From NCBI GenBank assembly GCA_040367435.1, contig BAABWY010000004.1, positions 62,001 through 126,000 on the forward strand: 64,000 bases of DNA, read 5' to 3'. The DNA is from Hyphomicrobiales bacterium 4NK60-0047b. GTDB taxonomy: Bacteria; Pseudomonadota; Alphaproteobacteria; Rhizobiales; HXMU1428-3. Below the pieces are notes generated by a model. It was not told the DNA's origin. It saw nothing but the letters and a program-made list of their open reading frames with translations, and did no database searches. A program made the translations under genes and the position numbers. Positions 26,562 through 38,268 of the stretch are shown here, one piece after another (within the stretch, counting starts at the first letter, position 1; the number at the start of each line of letters is the position of its first letter).

Positions 26562-28705
26562 GCAAAGATGATATGAAATTTCCTCTTGATTGGCAGGAAC
26601 TAGCGACCAAGGAGTTAAAAGGGAAAGAGCCGAGCACTTTGACTTGGGATACCCCTGAGGGGATCAAGGTTAAACCTCTTTATACATCTGAGGATGTGCC
26701 GGAAAGTGCTAGACAAGAACTGCCAGGTGTTGGCCCTTTCACCAGAGGTGTTAAAGCTACCATGTATGCGGGCCGGCCCTGGACCATTCGTCAATATGCT
26801 GGTTTTTCTACAGCGGAAGAATCTAACATTTTTTACAGGAAAAACTTAGCAGCTGGTCAAAAGGGATTGTCAGTTGCTTTTGATCTTGCCACCCACCGTG
26901 GCTACGACAGTGATCATCCGAGAGTTGTTGGAGATGTTGGTAAGGCTGGTGTGGCGATTGACTCAATTGAGGATATGAAAATTCTCTTTGATGGCATACC
27001 GCTTGATCAGATGTCTGTTTCTATGACGATGAACGGCGCTGTTATTCCGATTTTGGCGATGTTTATCGCAGCTGGTGAAGAGCAAGGTGTTGATAGGGCA
27101 AAACTTTCTGGCACCATTCAAAATGATATTTTAAAAGAATTTATGGTGCGGAATACTTATATTTACCCACCTGAACCCTCCATGCGGATCATTGCTGATA
27201 TTATTGAATATACAGCAAAAGAAATGCCAAAGTTTAACTCGATTTCTATTTCGGGCTATCATATGCAGGAGGCTGGTTCTACCTTGGCGCAAGAGCTTGC
27301 TTATACTTTGGCTGATGGGATGGAATATGTTCGCGCTGCCACTAGCAAGGGACTTGATGTTGACGCTTTTGCTGGGCGTCTCTCTTTCTTTTTCTGTATT
27401 GGTATGAACGTATTTATGGAAGCGGCGAAACTTCGCGCTGCGCGTCAACTTTGGGCGCGGATTATGACTGATTTTGGGGCGAAATCTGAGCGCTCGAAAT
27501 TGCTCCGTACTCACTGTCAGACTTCTGGTGTCTCTCTTACGGAGCAAGACCCTTATAATAATGTTGTCAGAACAGCTTTTGAAGCTATGGCGGCGGTACT
27601 TGGTGGGACGCAATCTCTTCATACAAACTCGTTTGATGAAGCGATTGCCCTACCAACTGAATTCTCTGCGCGGATTGCGCGGAACACACAGTTAATCTTG
27701 CAGCATGAAACAGGTGTGACCAATGTTGTTGACCCGCTTGGTGGCTCTTATTATGTGGAAGCATTGACCAAAGAGTTGGCAGATCAGGCTTGGAAAATGA
27801 TTGAAGAGGTCGAAGCGCTGGGCGGTATGACAAAAGCTGTTGAGCAAGGTTTACCTAAGATGCGGATTGAAGAAGCTGCCGTTAAGCGCCAAGCAAGAAT
27901 TGATCAGGGCGAGGATGTCATTGTTGGTGTGAATAAGTTTCAACTCGAAGATGAGCCGCCGGTTGATATTTTAGAGATAGACAATGCGAAAGTGCGCGAT
28001 GAACAAATCAAGCGTTTAACTCAAATGCGTGATACTCGAAATGAAGGCGAGTTCCAAAAGGCTATTGATCATTTGGAACAGGTTGCAAAGTCTGGTGTTG
28101 GAAATTTGTTAGAGGCAGCTGTTGAGGCGGCGAAAGCGAAGGCTAGTCTTGGTGAAATTTCAGATGCGATGGAGCGCGTTTTTGGTCGCCACAAAGCGTT
28201 AACACGGGTGATATCCGGCGTGTATGATCAGGCTTATGAAGGGGATGCCGAGTATCAGGCCATTCAAAGCAAGATTGAAGCTTATAAAGATGAGCATGCA
28301 AAAACACCGCATGTTTTGGTTGCTAAGATGGGCCAGGATGGACATGACAGGGGCGCGAAAATCATTGCAACTGCTTTTGCTGATATTGGTTTTGAAGTGA
28401 GCCTCAGTGACATGTTTGAAACCCCTGAAGAAGTGGCTGCTAAAGCCATTGAGGCAGGAGTGAATGTGATAGGTGTTTCCTCACTTGCAGCTGGCCATAA
28501 AACTTTAGTGCCGGAACTTATTGAATGTCTTAAAGCGAAGTCGGCTGAGAACATCATTGTTATAGTGGGCGGTGTTATTCCTGAGCAAGATTATGGCTTT
28601 TTACGCAGTGCTGGTGTGGCTGAAATTTTTGGCCCGGGTTCGAGCGTTATTGTGGCCGCAAATAGTGTGCTCAACCAAATTCGTGGTGTTCGCCGCAATC
28701 GATAA
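26558..28705 (+). CDS. mcm: methylmalonyl-CoA mutase (adenosylcobalamin-dependent)
   Basis: It interconverts (R)-methylmalonyl-CoA and succinyl-CoA. The single chain of 715 residues is the homodimeric ScpA type. The substrate-binding barrel includes [22 protein letters not shown] and [18 protein letters not shown] (about 87-125) and [14 protein letters not shown] (about 228). The B12 domain at the end has [14 protein letters not shown] (about 590), with the cobalt-ligating His in D-x-H-x2-G. It overlaps pccA by 4 nt. No methylmalonyl-CoA epimerase or MeaB chaperone gene is present in this window; both would normally be needed and must lie elsewhere. Confidence 0.96.
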   Translation: MSKDDMKFPLDWQELATKELKGKEPSTLTWDTPEGIKVKPLYTSEDVPESARQELPGVGPFTRGVKATMYAGRPWTIRQYAGFSTAEESNIFYRKNLAAGQKGLSVAFDLATHRGYDSDHPRVVGDVGKAGVAIDSIEDMKILFDGIPLDQMSVSMTMNGAVIPILAMFIAAGEEQGVDRAKLSGTIQNDILKEFMVRNTYIYPPEPSMRIIADIIEYTAKEMPKFNSISISGYHMQEAGSTLAQELAYTLADGMEYVRAATSKGLDVDAFAGRLSFFFCIGMNVFMEAAKLRAARQLWARIMTDFGAKSERSKLLRTHCQTSGVSLTEQDPYNNVVRTAFEAMAAVLGGTQSLHTNSFDEAIALPTEFSARIARNTQLILQHETGVTNVVDPLGGSYYVEALTKELADQAWKMIEEVEALGGMTKAVEQGLPKMRIEEAAVKRQARIDQGEDVIVGVNKFQLEDEPPVDILEIDNAKVRDEQIKRLTQMRDTRNEGEFQKAIDHLEQVAKSGVGNLLEAAVEAAKAKASLGEISDAMERVFGRHKALTRVISGVYDQAYEGDAEYQAIQSKIEAYKDEHAKTPHVLVAKMGQDGHDRGAKIIATAFADIGFEVSLSDMFETPEEVAAKAIEAGVNVIGVSSLAAGHKTLVPELIECLKAKSAENIIVIVGGVIPEQDYGFLRSAGVAEIFGPGSSVIVAANSVLNQIRGVRRNR

Positions 28706-28756
28706 AATTTTAAAATAGCAAAAAATGAATGTGGGAATTCGTGGAGGGATGTACCT

Positions 28757-30667
28757 ATGAGTGAAGTTTCTAATTATGATAAAGTTTACAAATCTTGGCA
28801 GGAAGACCCTGAGGGTTTTTGGGCGACTGAAGCGGAGAAGTTAAGTTGGTCAAAACCTTGGGATAAGGTTTTTGATGGTGACCAAGGTGCTTATGGGCGC
28901 TGGTTTGCCGGTGGTGAGTGTAACACTTGCTACAATGCGGTTGACCGTCATGTTGAAGATGGGCGCGGTGACCAAACTGCAATTATCTATGATAGCCCAG
29001 TGACTGGAGCTAAGAAGACTTATACCTATGCAGAGCTAAAATCTGAAGTGGAAGCTTTGGCCGGCGCATTGCAAGATCAAGGTGTTACTAAAGGTGACCG
29101 CGTGCTGATCTATATGCCGATGGTACCTGAGGCTGCATTTGCCATGTTAGCAAGTGCGCGTTTGGGGGCTGTGCATTCTGTGGTGTTTGGTGGCTTTGCC
29201 GCGAACGAGCTAGCCATTCGTATTGATGATTGCGCGCCGAAAGCCATTATCTCGGCGTCTTGTGGTATTGAACCAAACCGTGTGATTGCATACAAACCTT
29301 TGCTTGATGAAGCTATTGAGCTTTCAAAAAACAAACCTGATGCTTGTATTATTTTACAGCGTGAGCAACAGACATGTGACCTCAATGACTTGCGTGACAT
29401 TGATTATAAAGACATTACGAATGCACATAAGACAGCAGGCTCAGTAGTGCCGTGTGTTGCGGTTGCTGCAACTGACCCTCTTTATATTTTATACACATCT
29501 GGTACGACAGGAACACCGAAAGGGGTTGTTCGCGATAATGGCGGGCATATGGTTGCCCTCAATTGGTCTATGGATGCTATTTATGACATTAAGCCTAATG
29601 AAGTGTTTTGGGCGGCGTCTGATGTAGGCTGGGTTGTTGGTCATTCTTATATTGTTTATGGCCCGCTTTTAAAAGGAGCGACAACAATTATTTTTGAAGG
29701 TAAGCCTGTTGGTACGCCTGATGCCGGTACGTTTTGGCGTGTTGTTGAAGACTATAAGGTCTCGGCTTTGTTCACTGCTCCAACAGCACTTCGTGCCATT
29801 AAAAAAATTGACCATCAAGGGGACTATTTAAAACCTTATAATGTCTCTTCTCTTCGAACCTTATTCCTTGCTGGTGAGCGTGCTGATCCAGATACAATCC
29901 AATGGGCTGAAGAATTGCTTAAAATTCCTGTTATTGATCACTGGTGGCAAACGGAGACTGGCTGGGCTATTGCTGGTAATCCTGTTGGGTTGGGAAAATT
30001 GCCAGTGAAACTTGGGTCTCCTACAGTAGCGATGCCTGGTTATGACATTCAAATTGTAGATTCTGCTGGAAATGAACTACCGGCTGGTGAATTTGGCAAC
30101 ATAATTGTAAAACTCCCCTTACCTCCAGGGTGTTTTCCGACCTTGTGGAATGCTGATGAACGTTTTCGTTCTGCTTATTTAGAGGCGTTTCCAGGATATT
30201 ATCAGACATCTGATGCTGGCTTAAAAGATGAAGATGGGTATTTGTTTATTATGGCCCGTACAGACGACATCATTAATGTGGCTGGTCATCGTTTATCAAC
30301 TGGTGGGATGGAAGAGGTCTTGGTTTCTCATCCTGATGTTAGTGAGTGTGCTGTTATTGGTATTGCTGATAAATTAAAAGGTCAGATGCCTTGCGGTTTT
30401 GTTGTTCTTAAATCTGATCATGAAAAAACACCAGAAGAAGTTGAAAAAGAGTGTGTGCAACTGGTCCGTGAGAAGATTGGGGCAGTTGCAGCGTTTAAAC
30501 TCTGTGTGACTGTTGAGCGTTTGCCCAAGACGCGGTCTGGCAAAATTTTACGTGGGACGATGCGTAGTATTGCTGACAAAGAAGAGTATAAAATACCGGC
30601 TACGATTGATGACCCTGTTATTCTTGAAGAACTCACGGCTGTGATGAAGGGCAAGGGGATCGGTTAA
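28757..30667 (+). CDS. prpE: propionate-CoA ligase
   Basis: The ligase activates propionate (and often acetate) to its CoA ester with ATP. It has 636 residues of the ANL superfamily: ATP loop YTSGTTGTPKGVVRDNGGH (about 248-266, the PrpE form of the motif), WWQTETGWAI (about 397), TSDAGLKDEDGYLFIMARTDDIINVAGHRLSTG (about 485) and the C-terminal catalytic lysine in KTRSGKILRGTMR (Lys596, the residue usually regulated by acetylation). It has a strong ribosome site and follows mcm after 51 nt with no terminator, so propionate activation and carboxylation are probably expressed together. Confidence 0.94.
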   Translation: MSEVSNYDKVYKSWQEDPEGFWATEAEKLSWSKPWDKVFDGDQGAYGRWFAGGECNTCYNAVDRHVEDGRGDQTAIIYDSPVTGAKKTYTYAELKSEVEALAGALQDQGVTKGDRVLIYMPMVPEAAFAMLASARLGAVHSVVFGGFAANELAIRIDDCAPKAIISASCGIEPNRVIAYKPLLDEAIELSKNKPDACIILQREQQTCDLNDLRDIDYKDITNAHKTAGSVVPCVAVAATDPLYILYTSGTTGTPKGVVRDNGGHMVALNWSMDAIYDIKPNEVFWAASDVGWVVGHSYIVYGPLLKGATTIIFEGKPVGTPDAGTFWRVVEDYKVSALFTAPTALRAIKKIDHQGDYLKPYNVSSLRTLFLAGERADPDTIQWAEELLKIPVIDHWWQTETGWAIAGNPVGLGKLPVKLGSPTVAMPGYDIQIVDSAGNELPAGEFGNIIVKLPLPPGCFPTLWNADERFRSAYLEAFPGYYQTSDAGLKDEDGYLFIMARTDDIINVAGHRLSTGGMEEVLVSHPDVSECAVIGIADKLKGQMPCGFVVLKSDHEKTPEEVEKECVQLVREKIGAVAAFKLCVTVERLPKTRSGKILRGTMRSIADKEEYKIPATIDDPVILEELTAVMKGKGIG

Positions 30668-30873
30668 CGATCTGGTGATCGGTGCACGCTCATAGATTTA
30701 TTTGAATGACGTTCAAGTGTTATTGGCGGTGGATAAATACCTTATTCACCTCCGATTTTCTTTATTGGTGCAACAATTTGCTTGTAACCTTGTTGTTCAA
30801 ATTTGTTGTAGGCTTTTGTGTATCAGTTTTGTTTTCACTTTCAATTTAGATAGTCGGAAAAGGGGCATTAACA

Positions 30874-33204
30874 TTGTCAGATCAAGATAAGAATAAAAAA
30901 GACGATACAGTTCGCCAAGCAGCTCTTGACTATCATGAGTTTCCCAAGCCTGGGAAATTAGAGATCCGCCCAACGACGCCTATGACCAGCCAACGTGATT
31001 TGGCACGGGCCTATTCACCAGGTGTGGCTGAGGCTTGCTTGGAAATTAAAGCTGATCCAGCAAATGCTGCGCGTTATACGGCGCGCTCGAATTTGGTGGC
31101 TGTTGTCTCTAACGGGTCTGCAGTTCTTGGGCTTGGTAATATTGGGCCGCTTGCTTCTAAACCGGTTATGGAAGGTAAGGCTGTTCTTTTTAAAAAATTT
31201 GCCAATATTGATTGTTTCGATATTGAAGTGAATGAAACTGACCCGCATAAGCTTGTTGAAGTTGTGGCGGCGTTAGAGCCGACTTTTGGAGCGATTAATT
31301 TAGAGGATATTAAAGCGCCGGATTGTTTCATTGTTGAGAAGCTTTGCCGTGAGCGTATGAATATCCCTGTGTTTCATGATGATCAACATGGAACGGCTAT
31401 TGTTGTTGGGGCGGCGGCAACAAACGCGTGTGAGATTGCAAAGAAGAAGCTTTCAGAGATTAAAGTGGTTTCTACTGGTGGGGGTGCTGCTGGTATTGCC
31501 TGCCTGAATATGCTTTTGAAGCTTGGCGTTCGCCGTGAGAATGTTTGGCTCTGTGATATTGAGGGACTTGTCTATGAGGGGCGTACATCTGAGATGACGC
31601 CGCAGAAGGCGGACTATGCTCAATCGTCTGAGTTGCGCTCATTGGATCAGGTCATTGAAGGAGCTGATTTATTCCTTGGGTTATCTGGCCCCGGAGTTTT
31701 GAAAACTGAACATGTGCAAAAGATGGCTAAACAGCCGATTATATTAGCCCTTGCGAACCCGACACCTGAAATTTTGCCTGAAGAAGTTAGATCTGTAGTG
31801 CCTGATGCGATTATAGCAACGGGTCGGAGTGACTATCCGAACCAAGTGAATAATGTTTTGTGTTTTCCGTTTATTTTCCGGGGTGCGCTGGATGTGGGGG
31901 CGACGGAAATTAATGATGAGATGCAGATTGCCTGTGTGAAGGGCATTGCTGAACTTGCGCGGCTTACATCGAGTGCAGAAGCGGCTGAAGTTTATAAGAG
32001 TGAGCGCCTGACCTTTGGCTCTGATTATCTCATTCCGAAACCATTTGATCCGCGGCTGATGTCTGTTGTTGCTAGTGCTGTTGCCAGAGCTGCTATGGAT
32101 ACAGGCGTTGCGACACGGCCGATATATGATATGGAGGCTTATAAGGAAAGCCTCAATAATTCTGTTTTCAAGTCCTCTCTTTTAATGAGGCCGCTTTATG
32201 AGGCCGCTAAGAAAGTTAGCCGACGTTTGATTTTTGCGGAAGGTGAAGATGAACGTGTGTTGAGGGCCACAAAGGCTATTTTAGAAGAGATGTCTGAAAA
32301 GGTAATTCTCATTGGTCGTCCTGAAATTATTTCACAACGCATTGAACGGGCTGGGTTGAATATTGAAGCTGGGACTGATTTTGAGGTGATTAATCCTGAG
32401 GATGATCCTCGCTATAGAAGATATTGGGAAGGTTATCATAGTCATTTGGCAAGACGCGGCGCTACACCTGATTTAGCTAAAGCGATTATGCGGACCAATA
32501 CGACAGCAATTGCTGCTATGGCCGTGAAGCAAGGGGATGCTGATTGTATGGTTGCCGGGACGTTTGGGCAATATCTTTGGCATCTAGGTTATATTGATCA
32601 AATCCTTAGTAAGCGTACGCCTGCCGTGCAATCAGGAGAAATGCCTTTAGATGATTGGCAAACGCCAACAGGTGCTCTTTCACTTATGATATTAGAGAAT
32701 GGTCCTTTGTTTGTTGCTGATACACAAGTGCATCATGATCCAACGCCTGAGCAAGTTGCTCTTTCAGTGATTGGTATGGCGCGTCATATTCGCCGGTTTG
32801 GTCAAACCCCTAAAATTTCTATTTGTTCTCATTCAATCTTTGGAAATATTGATACTGAGTCTGGTCGTAAGATGCGCGCTGCTATGGCCATTCTTGATGA
32901 GATGGATCTCGATTTTCAATATGATGGTGAGATGAACGTTGAAGCGGCGCTTGACCCTGTTATGCGCAAGAAGTTTTTATCGGATGTGCGTTTTGAAGGA
33001 CGGGCAAATGGCTTGGTGTTTTCTAATACTGATAGCGCTGGGGCTGTGCGAAATATTTTAAAAACAACCGTTAATGGTTTGGAAGTCGGGCCTATTTTGA
33101 TGGGCATGGGCAATCAAGCGCATATCGTGACACCATCGATTACGGTTCGAGGTCTTTTGAATATAGCGGCAATCGCAGGCGTGCCTGTTGAGCATTATGG
33201 CTAG
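30874..33204 (+). CDS. maeB: NADP-dependent malic enzyme with phosphotransacetylase-like domain
   Basis: The enzyme decarboxylates malate to pyruvate with production of NADPH. It has 776 residues: malic enzyme domain at about 1-430 ([52 protein letters not shown]) and a C-terminal phosphotransacetylase-like domain at about 450-776 ([30 protein letters not shown]), which usually regulates the enzyme rather than transferring acetyl groups. The start is a TTG with AAGGGG 9 nt upstream; no ATG is available before the conserved region. It lies 206 nt after prpE. Its position fits conversion of propionate-derived C4 acids to pyruvate. Confidence 0.93.
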   Translation: MSDQDKNKKDDTVRQAALDYHEFPKPGKLEIRPTTPMTSQRDLARAYSPGVAEACLEIKADPANAARYTARSNLVAVVSNGSAVLGLGNIGPLASKPVMEGKAVLFKKFANIDCFDIEVNETDPHKLVEVVAALEPTFGAINLEDIKAPDCFIVEKLCRERMNIPVFHDDQHGTAIVVGAAATNACEIAKKKLSEIKVVSTGGGAAGIACLNMLLKLGVRRENVWLCDIEGLVYEGRTSEMTPQKADYAQSSELRSLDQVIEGADLFLGLSGPGVLKTEHVQKMAKQPIILALANPTPEILPEEVRSVVPDAIIATGRSDYPNQVNNVLCFPFIFRGALDVGATEINDEMQIACVKGIAELARLTSSAEAAEVYKSERLTFGSDYLIPKPFDPRLMSVVASAVARAAMDTGVATRPIYDMEAYKESLNNSVFKSSLLMRPLYEAAKKVSRRLIFAEGEDERVLRATKAILEEMSEKVILIGRPEIISQRIERAGLNIEAGTDFEVINPEDDPRYRRYWEGYHSHLARRGATPDLAKAIMRTNTTAIAAMAVKQGDADCMVAGTFGQYLWHLGYIDQILSKRTPAVQSGEMPLDDWQTPTGALSLMILENGPLFVADTQVHHDPTPEQVALSVIGMARHIRRFGQTPKISICSHSIFGNIDTESGRKMRAAMAILDEMDLDFQYDGEMNVEAALDPVMRKKFLSDVRFEGRANGLVFSNTDSAGAVRNILKTTVNGLEVGPILMGMGNQAHIVTPSITVRGLLNIAAIAGVPVEHYG

Positions 33205-33225
33205 TTTGTTTTGACGCAAAGGTGC

Positions 33226-33780
33226 TTATTCATCAAAGATACCTGTTGGCAGACCGTCTAAACTGTTTAAGTTTTTTCTTTGCCAATAGTCTTTGATGCC
33301 TTCGGGCCCCTGGTTTTCTGCCCAACGGTCCAGGTTGTCTCTGTCATCTTGATAGTCAAAGAGGGGAACTCCAAAGCCGCAAGATGTTTGAACCAAATCG
33401 AAATTTAATCGGATGATTTGTCTAGCGCCTGGATATGTTTTGCTATTAAAAGACTTCTCGATAATCGTTTTGTACTCTTCACTGTTTCGGTGGAGCACTT
33501 CGCCTTGCCCGTAAAGCCTTAGAATTTTAGGGGGACCTTCAAACGAGCAGAACATGATGGTTAGTCTGCCATCAGCTTTTATATGAGCTGCTGTTTCATT
33601 GCTGCTGCCGGTTTTATCATGATAAACAACGGTGTTTTCATTGATAATTCTCAAGCACTCAGTGCTTCTTGGAGAGAGATTTATATAGCTATCTTTTGTG
33701 CCGGACGCTGTGAAAAAAATGTTCTGGCGTTTAATAAAGTCTGATAGATCGTTATTTAAGCTAGGGTATTGTTTTGCCAT
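33226..33780 (-). CDS. pyridoxamine 5'-phosphate oxidase-like FMN-binding protein
   Basis: A 184-residue split-barrel flavin protein. The pattern FFTASGTKDSYINLSPRSTECLRIINENTVVYHDKTGSSNETAAHI (about 22-68, cited as landmarks, not as one motif) is the usual FMN-binding beta-barrel core. LTIMFCSFEGPPKILRLYGQGEV is the next strand pair. It belongs to the pyridoxamine-oxidase-like superfamily and not to PdxH itself, as the PLP-specific C-terminal end is absent. The substrate is unknown. It is convergent with maeB and divergent from an old-yellow-enzyme homologue. Confidence 0.82.
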   Translation of the reverse strand: MAKQYPSLNNDLSDFIKRQNIFFTASGTKDSYINLSPRSTECLRIINENTVVYHDKTGSSNETAAHIKADGRLTIMFCSFEGPPKILRLYGQGEVLHRNSEEYKTIIEKSFNSKTYPGARQIIRLNFDLVQTSCGFGVPLFDYQDDRDNLDRWAENQGPEGIKDYWQRKNLNSLDGLPTGIFDE

Positions 33781-33994
33781 TTTTTCGTTCGCCCTTTTTG
33801 TATGACTTGCACCAGAGGCTTTGTTTTATTTGAGACGTCTCATTGTATGTAAGTTGGCCTGATTTTTTGTGACTGGCAAGGGACTTTTTTGTTTAATTTA
33901 ACTTAGCTTAGATCAAATAAAGTTTAGCTTCTTTCTTTTTAAAAAGTGGTAAGGTTCTATTGTTTGTTCAAAGTCGTTAATGAGGAGAAGTGAA

Positions 33995-35131
33995 GTGAGC
34001 CACCTTTTTCAATCTTATCAGTTAAGGGATGTGCATTTTAAAAACCGAATTGTTGTTTCTCCTATGAGCCAATACCGGGCGAAGAATGGTTTTGCAAATG
34101 ATTGGCACATGGTTCACCTCGGCCGATTTGCGCTTGGTGGTGCTGGGTTGGTTTTTGTAGAGGCGACTGCTGTAGAAGAGCGGGGATTGCGAACACACGG
34201 TGATCTTGGAATTTGGCAAGATGATCACATAAATGAACTTAAACGAATTACATCCTTTCTTGAATCTGAGGGCACTGTTCCTGGTATCCAACTTGCGCAT
34301 GCTGGGCGTAAGGCTTCTGAAAGGCGTCCGTGGCACAAAGAACTACCACTAGATGCAGAAGATTTTGAATTGCGCTCTGAAAGTCCTTGGGAAGCTATTG
34401 CGCCTTCGCCGATCCCTTATGCGGATGGTTGGCCAGAACCAATTGAGATGAGTGTTCGAGATATTGAAGAGGTAGTTCTTGCGTTTGGTGAAGCAGCTAG
34501 ACGCTCAAGAGAAGCAGGGTTTAAAGTTATTGAAGTTTATGCGGCGCATGGGTTTCTGGTTCATCAATTTCTTTCACCACTTACTAATCATCGCTCTGAT
34601 GAATGGGGGGGTAATGAGAGTAATCGCCGCCGTTTTGCCATAGAAGTAGCTCGGTCTATTCGTAAATATTGGCCTGAGGATTATCCTTTGATTTTTCGTC
34701 TTTCTGCCACGGATTGGATTGATGGCGGGATTGAGATTGAGGATACGATAGAGACCGCGAAATGCCTTTCTCTCGAAGGGGTGGATATGATTGATTGCTC
34801 GACTGGTGGCATTGGTGGCAAGGACCGCCCTAGACGAATGAATGTATCGCAAGGGTTTCAAGTTGAGTTTGCTAAACGGTTAAAAGAAGAGGCCGAAATT
34901 GCGACTATGGCAGTTGGGTTTTTATGGGACCCTGAATTTTGTGAAGGGATTGTTCAGAATAATGAGGCGGATATGGTGGCACTGGCGCGTGAGTTGTTGG
35001 ATGACCCGAATTGGCCTTTGCATGCAGCTTCTCATCTTGATGCCGATAAAGATTATGGGTTGTGGCCAGAAGAAATGGGCTGGTGGTTAGATAAAAGAAA
35101 TAGGTTCTTAAAAAAGCTAGGTTTGAGATAA
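33995..35131 (+). CDS. NADH:flavin oxidoreductase, old yellow enzyme family (YqjM-like)
   Basis: An FMN-dependent ene-reductase of about 378 residues. Landmarks are FKNRIVVSPMSQYRAKNGFANDWHMVHLGRFALGGAGLVFVEATAV near the start, QLAHAGRKAS (about 95), the active-site AAHGFLVHQFLSPLTNHRSDEWGG (about 182) and the FMN phosphate region MVALARELLDDPNWPLHAA near the end. The CPMSQY-type Cys of YqjM is Ser here (VVSPMSQY). I prefer the GTG at 33995, since GAGGAG lies 7 nt upstream; an ATG at 33980 is in frame but overlaps that ribosome site. The gene ends at a strong bidirectional terminator. Confidence 0.9.
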   Translation: MSHLFQSYQLRDVHFKNRIVVSPMSQYRAKNGFANDWHMVHLGRFALGGAGLVFVEATAVEERGLRTHGDLGIWQDDHINELKRITSFLESEGTVPGIQLAHAGRKASERRPWHKELPLDAEDFELRSESPWEAIAPSPIPYADGWPEPIEMSVRDIEEVVLAFGEAARRSREAGFKVIEVYAAHGFLVHQFLSPLTNHRSDEWGGNESNRRRFAIEVARSIRKYWPEDYPLIFRLSATDWIDGGIEIEDTIETAKCLSLEGVDMIDCSTGGIGGKDRPRRMNVSQGFQVEFAKRLKEEAEIATMAVGFLWDPEFCEGIVQNNEADMVALARELLDDPNWPLHAASHLDADKDYGLWPEEMGWWLDKRNRFLKKLGLR

Positions 35132-35147
35132 AAGGATTTCAAAAATA

Positions 35148-35185
35148 AAAAGGGCTGAGTTTCAAGTATGAAACTCAGCCCTTTT
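35148..35185. terminator. bidirectional intrinsic terminator
   Basis: A perfect 16-bp stem (AAAAGGGCTGAGTTTC at 35148-35163, complement at 35170-35185) with a 6-nt loop. The A-run on one side and T-run on the other serve both convergent genes, the flavin oxidoreductase and katG. Confidence 0.93.
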
Positions 35186-35209
35186 GTAGTTATATGTGGG
35201 GTTTAACTT

Positions 35210-37851
<2,642 letters not shown>

Positions 37852-38139
37852 TTATTGATCCTCATTTTTTATTTCTGCCAGTGTGTTTTCTTTAATCTGT
37901 TTCATTCCTTCTTTGATACAGTTTTTCCATTTTTGACTTCTTTTGTAATAATCATAATCACATTGTTTAATTTGGGATTTGAATAGGAGATTTGCTGTTG
38001 CGTAATTGAAACTTTTAGTGACGTAATGAGTGGTCATATGGTTTTGGTTGTATAATTTTGGACTATCGGGGGATATGAAAGAGTATAGTGAAAAACAAAT
38101 TGCTAAGCCTGCGATTATCTTTAAAGCTACATTATCCAT
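37852..38139 (-). CDS. small hypothetical protein with N-terminal membrane segment
   Basis: A 95-residue open frame with an N-terminal hydrophobic stretch (ALKIIAGLAICFSLYSF), then a polar, Lys-rich part with two Cys (IKQCDYDYYKRSQKWKNCIKEGMKQIKENTL). It looks like an exported or anchored small protein. An AGGGA sequence lies about 15 nt ahead of the ATG, farther than usual. I recognise no family. It fills an otherwise empty region downstream of the symporter-kinase gene. It could be a chance frame, but the composition is protein-like. Confidence 0.45.
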   Translation of the reverse strand: MDNVALKIIAGLAICFSLYSFISPDSPKLYNQNHMTTHYVTKSFNYATANLLFKSQIKQCDYDYYKRSQKWKNCIKEGMKQIKENTLAEIKNEDQ

Positions 38140-38174
38140 AGTATTTGTGATAATTCCCTGTTTTAATATTGTTT

Positions 38175-38217
38175 AAAGTTGACCCAATACAGTCATTTTT
38201 ACTGTATTTGCAACTTT
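38175..38217. repeat. nested inverted repeat downstream of the symporter-kinase gene
   Basis: AATACAGT (38186-38193) pairs with ACTGTATT (38201-38208), and outside it AAAGTTG (38175-38181) pairs with CAACTTT (38211-38217). The 15 paired bases may end the minus-strand operon, although no long T-run follows on that strand. Confidence 0.5.
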
Positions 38218-38268
38218 TAATGGCAATGTGCGTGCCAGAAATATTATTTTATTCTGAGAAGGGTGATT

